This document shows, in pieces, positions 14,644-26,625 of a DNA stretch of 64,000 bases (within the stretch, counting starts at the first letter, position 1; each line of letters opens with the position of its first letter). The DNA is from Cladobotryum mycophilum (lineage: Eukaryota; Ascomycota; Sordariomycetes; Hypocreales; Hypocreaceae), in assembly GCA_036429605.1 (NCBI GenBank), contig JAVFKD010000016.1, forward strand, positions 1,116,001 through 1,180,000. The letters are read 5' to 3'. Position numbers and translations under genes: made by a program. The notes beneath the pieces are model-generated. The model was not told the DNA's origin. It saw only the letters and a program-made list of their open reading frames with translations, and did not search any database.

Positions 14644-17600
14644 CTTGACGTTTGGATTATCTGGTGAGATTGGATGAAAGCCGAGGCACGGATGCGCAAT
14701 AAAGACGCGGTCGGATCGTCGGAAGAGGGCTTATTATGCTGATTGCGATGCAAATGTTGTGATGGTTGGTGTTTGTTGCTGTGAGTTGAGAAGAGAAAGA
14801 AGGTACTTGTAATTAGAAAAGTGAGAGAAAGAAGGGCAACAACAAGGTCGATGGCGACTGCAGGTGAGATGGATTTCCTTAGGATGCGTCAGCAGAAGGG
14901 GAGGAAGGAAGATTCGGGAGTTAAAAACAGTTGGCAGAGGCTGTCAACTAATAAATAAGAGAGAGCAAGGGCGAGGCCGAAAAAGAGAGACACGACGGGG
15001 ATGGGAAAAGCAGCGACAGTTTTTTTCTTCTTTTATTACCCTTGGCAATGGCCGCATAAGAGACATGGGAAAAGCATTGGATGTACCGCTGCATGCGTGC
15101 ATGTACCGCTTGTACTGCTCGTGTACCTGAGATGGGATGCATGCAAGGGACCAATAGAAGCTCATAACGAGAAGCCATTGGCTGCCGATTGTCCGCTTCA
15201 GGGGGCTGGTCATATCTACAGGCTACGACAGGGCTAGTCGGGCAGGTCGAGATAAGTGCCAAGGGGCCTGAATATGCGCTAAATTGAAAGTCGGAGACGT
15301 GCTAAAACTCACTGTGTCTTGGATGCACATCGTCGTCATCGTGATGGAGAAAGGCGGCCCCCCCCAGAAGCTGGAAGATGGGCAGTTTTTAAGGTATTCT
15401 CAGCCTCCATACCATGTCACGGATGTGATGCATCCTTGAAATAATCCATTACTACTGCGAGCAGTTGCATGGTGAACGTTCGGTTTCCATCAAGTCTTCC
15501 TCCATACATGCTAAAATGTACCGCCCAGTTGCCTTCCGAATCAAGTGTCGCAGGTAACAACACATTCAATTTACTGGGAAATGGCGCGCAATGGAGCGTT
15601 GCTACGGAGGCCACGGCAGAGACTTGGCACACGCAACTACAAATCAAACCAGTCTCGACGACAAGACCATCTACCCCCCATCCATCCATCTATCCATCAT
15701 CCACCGTCCCCTCTCGCGCTATCTCATCCCTTCCCCTCTCTCTCTCCCTCTATGACCCAGGTTGTACGCAGCGGCAGGCTCGCACATGCATACAGCAAGC
15801 AGCGTTGTGCTTGTACTTGTAAAAACGTGGTGCCCGTTGCTAATGAATGTTTTTGGGGGTTTAATGGTGCCAAACGGCCGGGAGCGTTTAGTTCGTCCAC
15901 CAGCCACAGACAATTAAACCACATCATGAGTCGAGCTACCTTCTTTCAACGGTTTAAACGATGCTTCAATCCTACTAACTTATTTACCTATCTAATACTG
16001 CTTAGTACGACTCTTCACCAGCCTCAACTTTTGCACGACTTGGCTGGCAATACAGGTATCAAAACTACAAATGCTTCTTACTCTGAAGCAGACGCTCGGT
16101 ATTACTACCTAGTGTTGGTCAAGCTTTGTTAAACGAAGCAACGGTTATGCGCAAATCAGCCACCTGAACTAGCACCCACTGAAAACAACAACAATCGGAG
16201 CGTTTGATAACAGTTTCTCGCGACCGTAACCCCCTCCCCTCCCCTCATTCATTCTCTTGACAAACTATTCAATATCTCTGTACTCCCCCTTTTTGAGGGG
16301 GTTTGCTCCCTCGCCTTGGGGTATCCGACGTGAAACAATATCATGACCGTTCAAACCTGACTGCACACGCAATATGTTATTCTACACTCCAACAACAATT
16401 TGCCTCCTTGCTGACACTATCGTGAGCCGGTTTGCCGCGGTGGATTTCTTCCAGCTCCTGCAGAACAGAAGACCGAGTTCCATTGGGAAAGCTCCCGCCA
16501 CGACCAGCTCCACTCCAAGCTCTTAGAATGCCCTGGCCAATCATGGTGGTCAATTGCGCCCCGCAAATCGTGCCGAATTGCCCTAGAACGGTCTTGGAGG
16601 TACATAAAGGTACCTGACAAGGGGTTCAGGTACTTCCGACCCTTCTCCATCAGCATCGTTTCATCTTAGAACTCTTGTCAGTCGGCTTGAACTGTCAAAC
16701 CAACACGAGTAAAGTAAATAAGCAGGCATTGGCCACATACCCTGCAATGTGTCTGCACTCAGTTGCTTGTACGTTACCCGGATGACGATGGTATCCTTTG
16801 ATCCAATCTATCCATCCCATTGCAATGCCCTCTCACGTTCCTCGGCGTTTCGTGCCGAGCCACGTCTCTTCTTCTTCCGGTATGCAGCAGACGCGTCTAT
16901 CCGGCAAAGCGCAGCCGAAATATATTTATCTCCCATGGCCAGCCGTGCGTGCATACGTGCCTGAATCACCAACTATTATACCCTCAGAGTATGATATTAC
17001 AGTGCAATCTCTTTGTTTGTCTCGTGGATGCCTTTACTCTGAACACGGTGCCCCCCAACCTCCCCCCCCACCATTTCATTTTCATCTCATTTCGTCAGCA
17101 GCCGACACGCGGTAGTACAAGTAGGAATGCGTGAGCCGCTATTGTACAAAGTATTAAACTGATGACACAGGATGCGATGGCCGCAAAGCTTTAATACACG
17201 TACCACGCCATATCGTAATGGGCAACTTACAGACTCATAACCTCATAATATCTCTTCTTCACACTGCTTCTTCGTCGTCATCAGCTCAAGCTTCATAGTC
17301 CGTCCCTCCCTTACTGCAAGATGCAGCTAGCCGCAGCGGGCACGAACAGCCACTGGCCCCACTAGACGCGCGGGAGATTTGCACTCAGTCTACTACTCCG
17401 TACCAAGTGTCTGCAGAGACGATCTCCATATATACAGTATGGAGTAAAACTTACTATATCTACAAGTAGGTGAAGCATTGTGTGTGTGAAACATTTGGGG
17501 TGCACTGTGCTCGTCTGTGTACGGTTCCATCATTACAGAAACATCATTGCTCCTGTATAAGGCTGTCGACAGTTTTCTACCTACTTACCTTCCTGTATCT

Positions 17601-18107
17601 ACCTGGTATATGTGGGTGAAGATATGAATGCTAGTACAGGGTATAGGTGGGTGATCATGGACGCAGCACACCAAGTGTATAGGGTATTCTTTGCAAAGTC
17701 CGACTTCCGCCATCAGTGTCTTTTTGTCAAATGGATGTTCCTATAACTTGGCTGCAATGAATGGATGGATGAGATGGGATTTGTTGCCGAATATTGCTGC
17801 CCCATGGCGCCACTAGAGTCGCCAATGACTTGACGCTAAAGCCCAATTGGCAGTCAAGTTATGTCACTGACCTGACCAACAATATTCAAAATCTACGCCT
17901 ACCTATCATATGCTTGTTTCATCCATTTTCATCATCACCACGACCACGACCACGACCACCCACCTCAACCAACTGCATCTTCTCTGCACGCGATAATACA
18001 TCTACCAACTTCTTCAACGCTGCATCTACTGTTGAATAATCCATATTATCGGTACTAGATGCTGCCTAGGAGTTACATCATCCTTCTCTTTCAGCCGGCT
18101 AGACGTC
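14644..18107. other. Intergenic, 3.5 kb
   Basis: Upstream region of the GPI protein (minus strand) and of the F-box gene (plus strand), so it should contain both promoters. Nothing else is recognised. It carries one copy of TACTCCGTA at 17394 and a CGACCA hexamer repeat near 17,938-17,960. Confidence 0.6.
17938..17960. repeat. (CGACCA)n short tandem repeat
   Basis: About four tandem hexamers (CACGAC register) roughly 150 bases before the F-box start codon. Confidence 0.8.
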
Positions 18108-19819
18108 ATGGACCGACTCCCTTCTGAGCTCATCGACGCGATTCTCCAACAATGTGTCTACGCCGGCCCCAAGAATGCCGTCTTGGAGCTTCGTCTTGTC
18201 TGCCGCATCTTTGATCGTATACTCAAGCCATTTGTATGCCGCACCCTCGAGCTCGAATTCTCCCGCCTGAGCAAGACCAGCCGTCTGCCGCGTCCACAAA
18301 CGGATGCACTGCAGACCATTGGATATCACTGCAAGAGTTTATACATAGACTTGATGGTTCTGCGAGACGACTGTAAGCCTCTTCTTTTCTTTTCTTTTTC
18401 TGTTTTTCTTGCGAACGAATAAAAATGTCGCTTATTTCTACTCTAACAACTGGTAGTGGAAGTCGACTTCCTCCACACGGTTTTCGCGAGGGTCCCTTGG
18501 ATGACAGATTTCTGCCATACCTTGCAGACCAGCTACTGCATGAACGAGCTGTCCTTTACCGAGTTGGAATACTACCGTGCTGTCGAAGACCTGCTGTTCA
18601 ACTGTCGCGACGTCGAGCGATTACGATTAAATCTTCCTTTCCAGCTGGTGGGGAGACACTGCAATGCAGCAACGATTATTCTCGCCAACACATTCAAGGC
18701 GTTGGCTACCCGACCAGAGGAGGATTCGGCCGAGATGAAAATATTGGTACTCGAAAACGTTACAGATATTGCCATCTGCCATCTCTGGATGAACCCGAGT
18801 GATGTCATGAACATTATGGTGGCCCTGTCCGTACTGGAGCACCTCGTCATAACCCTACGGCGCCATGAGACGGAACCACAGCGAGTCAGTATGTTTGGAT
18901 CATGCTTCTGGAACCTCATCGAGCACGCCTCACACCTCAAGAGTCTATGCTTGGTGGGCATGGACCACGATGACCGCCCACCCCGAGGATTGAAGCAAAC
19001 CAGATTTTGGCAAATGCCTCTAGATGAATGGAGAGCACGATCTCTTCCAGCACCCCGCGTTTTACAGTCCAACCTCACTTGCCTCGAGCTAAAACGAGTG
19101 GAAGTCTCCGCTGACGTGCTGCTACAAGCTGCCGAGGAGTTTGGTCCGTCGCTTCAGGAACTCTACTTGAATGAGGTATACCTCAAGACCGAGCAGGTAG
19201 GCACCTGGAATGCAGATGCCACAAAGGTGCTTTGGATCGGTCTTCCGAATGAGAGGCCCGTAGAAGACTGTCAGTGGATCGCCACCGCTTTGAGATCCGC
19301 CGCACCCAACCTCCGTGTCTGCCGAGCCTCGTTCCTTGCCTACGACCATTATTTAAATGACGACGTTGCCAACAACAAACCCGAGTTCGACCTCATTGAC
19401 CCCTGTGGCCTAGGGCGCAGCGTCTCCCAGCGCTTCGTGGAGATAGTCATGGGTATACGCCAACCCAACACCCCCTCTGGCGATATCGTCGAGTACCTCC
19501 CCGGGAATACCAAAACGACCGCCTGATGGCCGACCTCAAGGAACGGCCTCGCGCCATAAGAGTCACAGACTACGACACCAATGCCTATCAGACGGCAGTG
19601 GAGAACACCACCTCCCGCTGGCAGAGGAGCATCGACGGCGTTTTTACTAATTGCAACCCCAACACGTTGGATGAGCTGCACTACATTGCCGAGACGGCTT
19701 GCAAGGGTATGAATGAGATTCACAGGCGGCGGAATGAATCATCAGAGGGGACGAGCATGGCGAATGAGTATACAGATAATCTGCTGAGTACACCACCGTC
19801 ATTGGATGAGGCGCAATAG
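18108..19819 (+). CDS. F-box protein with apparent frameshift
   Basis: Exon 1 18108-18372, an 84-nt intron (donor GTAAGC, acceptor TAG at 18456), then exon 2 from 18457. The N-terminus MDRLPSELIDAILQQC is a typical F-box start, and the body is leucine-rich, as in SCF substrate adaptors whose target is unknown. In the uncorrected frame the protein stops at 19526 (444 aa). A second open frame runs from 19526 to 19819 and contains tryptophan-rich, protein-like sequence (WQRSIDGVF, LDELHYIAETACKGMNEI). If the C5 run at 19471-19475 were C6, both parts join without a stop into about 542 aa. The alternative is a short intron between about 19450 and 19568. I favour a missing base because five other genes in the window show the same fault. 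Nuclear or cytosolic location cannot be told. Confidence 0.8.
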
Positions 19820-20224
19820 GATTTAGACTTAAAACTAGATGAGCCAAAAAAAAAATGCAACAAAAAGGCCAGGGTAAATATTGCAACAAAAAATGACAAA
19901 CATGGGCTTGGGCATCAATTTCAAAGGAGAAATTCATCAATTCAATCGCTTCCTAAGTAATTTCGTATAATTTCCAAAAGACCATTCTAAATAGAAACCG
20001 TTCAGGACATTCAAGACATATATCCCTTACCCTCTTGTAAGGGGACCTCTCCAATTAACCCAGAAAAACACACGCACGCCATGCTCAGCTCTCTTGGCAA
20101 CCAGATGTTTCTGCATCTCGGTTTGCTCAAGGCCGGTTTTGAATACCATGAAACCCGTTTCCCCCCATGATAACACATCGTTCCCCAACTCCTCTATAAG
20201 CTTGAAATGACAATGTTAAATAAA
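19820..20224. other. Convergent 3' intergenic region
   Basis: About 400 bases between the ends of the F-box gene (plus) and the cystathionine gamma-lyase gene (minus). It is AT-rich with short A runs, consistent with the 3' untranslated regions of both genes. No gene is seen. Confidence 0.6.
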
Positions 20225-21492
20225 TCAATGTCCATTCGTGCCGTTAGCACCGTTGCTTCCGTTGGTGCCGTTCTTGGCTGCCGAGACGGCCAACTCAAGG
20301 GCCTGAAGCACATCGTTCTTCAAGTCCTCGGCGTCTTCCACGCCACAGCTTAGTCGAACCAAGTCGTCGAATACGCCGACGGCTTCTCTCTGCTCACGGG
20401 GGATACCAGCGTGAGTCATGCTGCTGGGGACTTCGACCAAACTCTCAACTCCGCCGAGGGACTCGGCAAGGGTGAAGATCTTGGTGAACTGGCAGAAACG
20501 CTCAGCGGCCTCGTGTCCACCTCGAACACGGAAGGAGAGCATGCCACCACCCATACCATTACGGTGCTGCTTGATAGCGATGTGACGTTGAGGATGGGAG
20601 TCAAGGCCGGGATAGTTGACGGCGATGACATTAGGAGACGCCTCAAGGGCGTGGGCAATGAGGGTTGCGTTCGTGCTAGCCTCGCGAGCTCGCAAGTGCA
20701 GTGTCTTGAGACCGCGGTGAGCGAGCCAGGAGTCAAAGGCAGAGGGGACAGCACCAATGGCGTTCTGAAGGAAGCTCAGACGTTCCTTGAGGTGGTCGCT
20801 GTTGAAGGCGGCAACGCCCATGACAACGTCACTGTGACCATTGATGTACTTTGTGACACTGTGAACGACAATGTCTGCGCCAAGGTCGAGAGGGGTCTGC
20901 ACGTAGGGAGAGAGGAAAGTGTTATCAACAACGACAAGGATGCCGTGCTGGTGGGCAACAGAGACGACAGCGCGGATATCAACCAAGCGCAGAGTCGGGT
21001 TGCTGGGGGTCTCAATCCAGATCAAGCGGGTCTGCTCAGTAATGTGCTCGGTGATATCGACCTCGATCTCTGGAGTGAAGGTGACCTTGACACCATGAGC
21101 TTTGGCAACCTGTGTAAAGTAGCGGTGGGTACCGCCGTAGACGTCCGAGACGGAGATGACATGGCTGCCAGCGGCGAGACTCTGGAGGATAGTAGCGGTC
21201 GTTGCGCTGCCACTGGAGAAGGCGAGAGCGTAACGAGCGTGCTCAAGAGCGGCAACGGCCGTCTCGAAGTTGGTACGGTTGGGATTGGAAGATCTGGAGT
21301 ACTCGTACTCTCCTATAGGCTTGCCTACTGCGGATTGCGCAAAGGTTGTGGACAGAGAGATGGGCTCGATAACAGCGCCAGTGACGGGGTCGTGGGGGAG
21401 CCAGCATGGACGGCAAGAGTTCCAAATGCGTGGACAGGAGTCGGAGGCCGAGGAGGCGTGGAGACGGGGTCGGATGTGACGGGAGGAGACAT
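20225..21492 (-). CDS. cys3: Cystathionine gamma-lyase, with apparent frameshift
   Basis: A PLP-dependent Cys/Met-metabolism enzyme that cleaves cystathionine to cysteine, 2-oxobutyrate and ammonia in reverse transsulfuration; cytosolic. Visible family signatures are IEPISLSTTFAQ and EYEYSRSSNPNR near the N-terminus, VVVDNTF, the PLP-lysine motif SVTKYINGHSD (lysine codon at 20849-20851, near residue 215), VPSAFDSWLAHRGLKTLHLR, and the C-terminal SLGGVESLVEVPSSMTHA. The C-terminal tail is an NGTNGSNG-type low-complexity extension. The start at 21492 gives an N-terminus ending in FGTLAVHAGSP. Directly after that the frame changes: the G5 run at 21394-21398 must be G6 to continue into HDPVTGAVIEPIS. 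With one base restored the gene is intronless and 422 aa, the usual family length. Cystathionine beta-lyase is less likely given these motifs. Confidence 0.93.
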
Positions 21493-24415
21493 TTTGATCG
21501 TCTTTTGTGTTTTTAAAAATGTGTTGAGAGAGAATATTGTGTGTGTGTGTGTCTGCTCGTTGACTGTTCGAACTTGCGAGGGGTCAAGTTGAGATAGACG
21601 GTGGAGGGGCGGACTCTGATATGCAGGGACCTTTTTTTTTTTTTGTAATCTCTTATCTGGATAGCGCTGATTCGAGGGGAAATAGTGCCAATCGTCCAAA
21701 ACGTTTGATATAAAATGTCAGGGCAAAAAAAGATTCAGAAGAATTGGAAGATCCGAGACTTGTTGCTTGATTGTAATTGAGGAAGAATAAAAAGAACCAA
21801 AATTTGAGGAACTCGTGGTTAAAAAGAAATTTCTTGGACGTCGCTCGAGCTCCACTTCAGGTTGTAGGAAAGAGCAGACAACTCTAAAAATGGTGTCATC
21901 GACCTAGTCGCAGTAGCGTCCGAGGGAAATCGCGGCACGTTGGGGGAGCTTGGTAACGGTTTCCTTGTAAATTGTAGCAAGGGATGTCGTCAATGTACTA
22001 TTGGAGAGTGCCTATATATAAATAGCAAAAGTTTAAGAGACAAGAGGTTCCCCTTTTTATATACATTTTTCGCAACATACCTTCATCTAATTTACGAGTT
22101 TGTAATACAGTTCCAAGAAGATGCAACTGGAATCTTACACTGGATAGATATTCCAACATGTTTACGAGAAATGGTGTAATCGCGATGGAAGAAAGTCAAT
22201 GTACCCGACAGCCCGCACAGGCTATCGCACCATCGCATTTCGGTTTCCGTCATACCCAGAGTATGTAGTACAAACAAAACCAAAGTCTCGTGGTACCTGT
22301 CGCTGTTGAGAACATGTACCTGTGACCTAGACTCCTTGCTGGAGTTGCACTCTACAGTCATGCATCATTGCATTGGCAACGCCGGTGACGCCGCTTCAGG
22401 CTCACCGCCCCCAGTTCCTGTTTGAATTAGGTCATCTGGTTCCATTTCAAAGCCTCTTCCCTCGCCTTCCCTTCCTTGTACAGCGATTTTGATGAGCAAT
22501 CCAAATCCACAAGGCGTCCTTCTAGCGTGAGCAGCACGGCTTTTTTAGCAGCACATGGCAATTGGAGGGAAGGAGGGGACAGGCAACACTAAGAGACGGT
22601 ACGTACCCACTAAGCTGCCCTTGGTAAGTGGCTTAAGATTCGCTTTCCCTGAGTGGCTGAGAGGGTAAGGTGTGATTTTTTTTTTGCCCATTGGATTTTT
22701 TTTTACTTAATTGCTCCAATGGCGGCCAGCGCCGGCTCTAGACCTGTGCGAATCTGGCAGAAGCTTCTTATAAATCAGTTTCTATTACGGAGTAGTGGAA
22801 TCTCTTTCTAATAGGGTAGCATTTGTGCTGCGAGTTTGCATTTTTGGATGCAATCTATCGCTTACAGGCAAAAGTTCGATTGTAGGTATGCCACTCTAGA
22901 CCTCTCACGTGGCGCCCGAGCTCGGTAAATTTCCCCCAAAAAGGTTGAAAAATATTCCAAGGCCAAGGATTGCCAAGAAAAGCAAGTCCTGTCCTTTTAT
23001 AGGTATGAGTACGGGGTACAGGGCATAAAAGAGGGCGTACGGGTATTATAAATGAGAATGACCCGAAAAATTTGTCAAAATAAATATGCTTCACACCTCC
23101 TCGCAAAGATGACACGAGTTTTGGTGACGTGAGAGGCTTTGTTTTCACCGTGTCCACGTCCGATAATGGAAATCTCCCGCCGTATTGAGAGTGCTTGAAC
23201 TGTGATGGGCTGTGATGGGCTGGAGACTATCTTCCGATAGAAACATGCGAGCTGAAGTTGAGTTTCTTCCAGTAAGGCATATTAACCAACCATCTCAGGA
23301 AGATGCGCACAATCAAGAGAGTATGCAGGAAATATATATTTGCCATGATTGGCATATATGGCAAGGTTAGTAGTTTTCATGCAAAGTCTCTACTACCTAC
23401 CTATAGTAGTAATAGTAAGTCTTCTGCCAGTTCACAATTTTCTATCTGGTGGATTCTAATTGATCATAGGAACATGATGCGTCATTGATGCAAAGGATTC
23501 ACTCTGTAGTTGTCTCATCAATTGGACATCTCCTCCAATTCAAAACCTGCCTGTTGCAGTTGTAGCCACTCATTCTGGACAACACACAACTTGAATGATG
23601 CTGATGAGAATCACAGACAAAGTCTTCGGAGAAACAAATGACTCCGTTACCGCGCAATTGATACCTACTGGGTACCTATTCATCACCGGGACGTCTCCGG
23701 CTAAACCCCGTTTGGTCCAGGCAATGGAGATGATGGATGCAAACCAACATGAATTTCTTATACCCGGCTTGCTGGCTGGCTGGCTGACTGTATGTCGTAT
23801 TCGCTTTGACGGCTCGGTTCGTGTGTTTCAAGTCTTCCGGTATCCTCTATCTTAGCATTTGAACCCTGAGAATACCAGGAATCGAAGCTTGTCTACCAGG
23901 ATGAAGGTAGGGGAATTTATCTAAATAGTTGCCTAGTGCTCTTGATATTGTTTATTTTCGTCGTGCCTACTACCCAACTAGGATTAGTTTTGCCAATAAA
24001 AATTCCATTACTACTTGATTGGACCTGGTCTCGTGGCAGTGCTCATTACTAAGGGAAAAAAGTTGTCCAGCCTTAAGCAAGTTTAAGGGAGCAAAGCCAC
24101 ACATAGACACACACACACACACACCCCTCTAGCCTGTTCGCGAGATCTCATCATCAAGGAACCTTGGAGGTTCTAGCTTCGGCTTCAACCACCAGCTCCA
24201 GCCTTTCAACATTGCAGGATGCTGCGTGTTGCTTGACTGGGATTCTACCAGCACGACGAGTGTCTCAAAGACTTTCTTTCGCGACAAGTACCTAGCTCCT
24301 GTCTGGACATATCGCGATACTTGAGGCCTCCATGGCAATGCCCTCATTGCGCCGCGACTCCATATTCCTTACTTTTAAAAATCACCGACGCAGGTAGCTA
24401 AACGCGAAACTCCTC
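21493..24415. other. Intergenic, 2.9 kb
   Basis: Divergent promoter region between cys3 (minus) and the first Zn2Cys6 gene (plus). It contains a TG run at 21539-21552, T and A tracts, a perfect 11-bp direct repeat near 23,203-23,223, one TACGGAGTA motif at 22786, and an AC run near 24,108-24,124. No gene was recognised. Confidence 0.6.
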
Positions 24416-26001
24416 ATGCCGCCTCGACGGTCACACAAGAAGTCCCGCGCGGGGTGCCGGAGATGTAAGAACAGGAAGATCAAGGTAAGTAGTTCGCATA
24501 CGAGCTGCCTCCTATTTCTCGTTATCCCCCCCCCCTGAGTAATGGGGCTAATTGTGCTCTCTTCCTGTCAACAGTGCGATGAAGTTCACCCACGCTGCGG
24601 AAACTGCACCAAACATGGCGTTCTATGCGACTTTGAGAATCGCCAAGTACTCGATGAATTGAATACCATGCCCACACCTTCAAATAATAGCCCCGTCGAT
24701 TGCACGTCGACAAATAATCCAAACATATCGGCGCAGACGATAACGACGACAACAACGTCGTATGGACCCCCTCCAATGTCACCTGCTCGACTTTCTCCCC
24801 CACGACATCCTCAACTCCATCTCTCACACTACCCTCCGTACCAACTACCAACTCCTACACTCGTCAAGGCAACAGACTTTTGGAGTTCCAACTATGGCAC
24901 CAGTATATGAGCAGTACTGCCAAGACTTTGGTCATGAACTCTCCCGCGAGTACCGATATTTGGCAGAAAGATGTTCCTCGACTGGCGCTCGAAGGCAGAT
25001 CATACTTAATTGACGCGATTCTCTCCGTCGCTGCGCTACATCTGCGATTCAAGAACCCTGAAGACAAGGTCATGGTGGAGGCATCGCATGCATATGCTGC
25101 TTCTACCCTGGCCGAATACTGTCGCTCACTAAATAAAGGCATCACTGCTGAAAATGCCGATGCCTTATTCCTTACGTCTTGTCTCATCGCGTTCCAAGCA
25201 ACAGCGTCTCGACTGTTCGTCAAGGAAGATGGCGAAGCATCAGATCCCGGAGATACAAATCGCAGATATGCCTTACCATTATCCTGGTTCCATGCCTTCC
25301 AAGGAGTCAAGACTATTGTTGCTACGTCATGGCAATGGATCCGAAACAGTGCCACTGTCAAGGTGGTCATCGACTCTCAGCCTGGCTTTCAACTTGACTT
25401 GAATCCCCTTGGCCCTGACTCCTTTTTCGGTCATCTTCTCGATGGAATAGATGATGAACTCGCGGAAGAAGATGAACATCACAGAGCGGCTACAAACCAG
25501 GGTTACTTTCATGCTGTGTGTGTTCTCAACTGGGCTCATAAAAACCACTATGCGCCATCGGCGCTTGCTCTCCCATCCACCGTCTCGAGGCGCTACATTG
25601 AACTTGTTGAGGCAAAACGGCCACGCGCCCTTGCTATTCTTGCGTGCTTCTTTGCCTTACTTAAACGCATGGATAATGTATGGTGGCTGGATGATGTTGC
25701 TCGTCGTGAAGTCATGGGGCTTGTCAGCTTGTTTGAGCCGGGCTCGAAATGGTGGCGCCACCTTGAGTGGCCGGTGCGAATCGCGCTGTGGGACGGAGAG
25801 GCGGACGCAATACCGGCTGATACATGGGGCGTTGAGCGCAGGGAGGCGTCGCCAGTAGACACGAACAAAGCTGCGGAGACGATATTGAACCACATCGATC
25901 TTATGGCGAAGATGATGGACAGCACTCAAGGACCGCAGTCGATAGAGTCCATACCCGTCACTGGCGATATGGGAGGTTTGAGTCCACCACCTCTCGATTG
26001 A
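24416..26001 (+). CDS. Zn2Cys6 transcription factor with frame break in the linker
   Basis: Exon 1 24416-24484, a 90-nt intron (GTAAGT...ACAG), exon 2 from 24575. The intron splits the zinc cluster: CRRCKNRKIK then CDEVHPRCGNCTKHGVLC, giving all six cysteines of the GAL4-type binuclear cluster. A Ser/Thr/Pro/Asn-rich linker follows. The C-terminal half has the fungal transcription-factor layout that begins LLEFQLWHQYMSS and includes IWQKDVPRLALEG and AILSVAALHLR. The two halves lie in different frames. If the C5 run at 24767-24771 is really C6, one frame runs through the linker and the protein is about 498 aa. A 116-nt intron at 24760-24875 (GTATGG...ACAG) would also join them. Nuclear DNA-binding regulator; targets unknown. 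Convergent with rpf2. Confidence 0.85.
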
Positions 26002-26625
26002 GAGGAGCACACACAGTCGTCGATATGTCTTCCAAAACACTTCCAAGTTGGTGTGGTATTCTTAATTTAGGTTTGTTTCAAGGCGTTGGTGTATAGGGAC
26101 TTCTCGGACTGGGCCGGAGCAATGATCGGAGCGTACAGAGGAAATCATATCCTGTAGCGTTTGCGATTTTCAGGATCTGGCACAATATGGCGTTTGGCAA
26201 GGAAACTGGCGAGGAAGTCAGATGTAAAGAGGATGGTGGCTATCTGCGGCCATGTATTGCGATGATCAGGCAAGCTGTTTATGATTTTGATGCGTATATA
26301 TATTTGGAGGGCTTCAGCATCTTGCGGAACTCGGTTACATGTATTAGATTGTTTCATTTCTTGATTACTATATCCATCCAGCCGCAAAGTGCATTTGATG
26401 GATCAGATGGAATGGCATACCGTTCAATTGGCTTTATATCAGCAACTTGAACAAGTCTTTCTTTTTTTTTTTTTTTTTTAAAAAAAAAAAATTAAAAGGC
26501 ATACAACTTTTCTCTTAGGACGGCATAACAGGACTACTAAGTAAAAAGCAAATGATGAGAGAGCTGACCTAAAGCCACCCGAGGCGCCAAACTCCAACCC
26601 AACAGATTTTTCGTCTATGTACCCA
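26002..26625. other. Convergent 3' intergenic region
   Basis: About 620 bases between the ends of the Zn2Cys6 gene (plus) and rpf2 (minus). It holds the T18-A12 block described separately. No gene is seen. Confidence 0.6.
26462..26491. repeat. T18-A12 homopolymer inverted repeat
   Basis: Eighteen T followed directly by twelve A, between two convergent genes. It could fold into an A/T hairpin, act as a nucleosome-free element, or serve as a shared 3'-end signal. Confidence 0.85.

Noticed and set aside
18572..19078. 168-codon minus-strand frame inside the F-box gene
   Set aside because: It is antisense to the supported F-box reading frame.
21394..21398. Programmed ribosomal frameshifting as an explanation for the broken frames
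   Set aside because: The runs differ in gene family and position, lack a shared slippery heptamer or downstream structure, and no such recoding is known for these families.
20411..21592. 393-codon plus-strand frame across cys3
   Set aside because: It is antisense to a clearly recognised enzyme, and its composition (Gly/Val/Asp-rich) is the shadow expected from the opposite strand.
22650..22740. tRNA-like A-box (TGGCTGAGAGGGTAAGG)
   Set aside because: No matching B-box, no cloverleaf arms and no acceptor stem could be found downstream.
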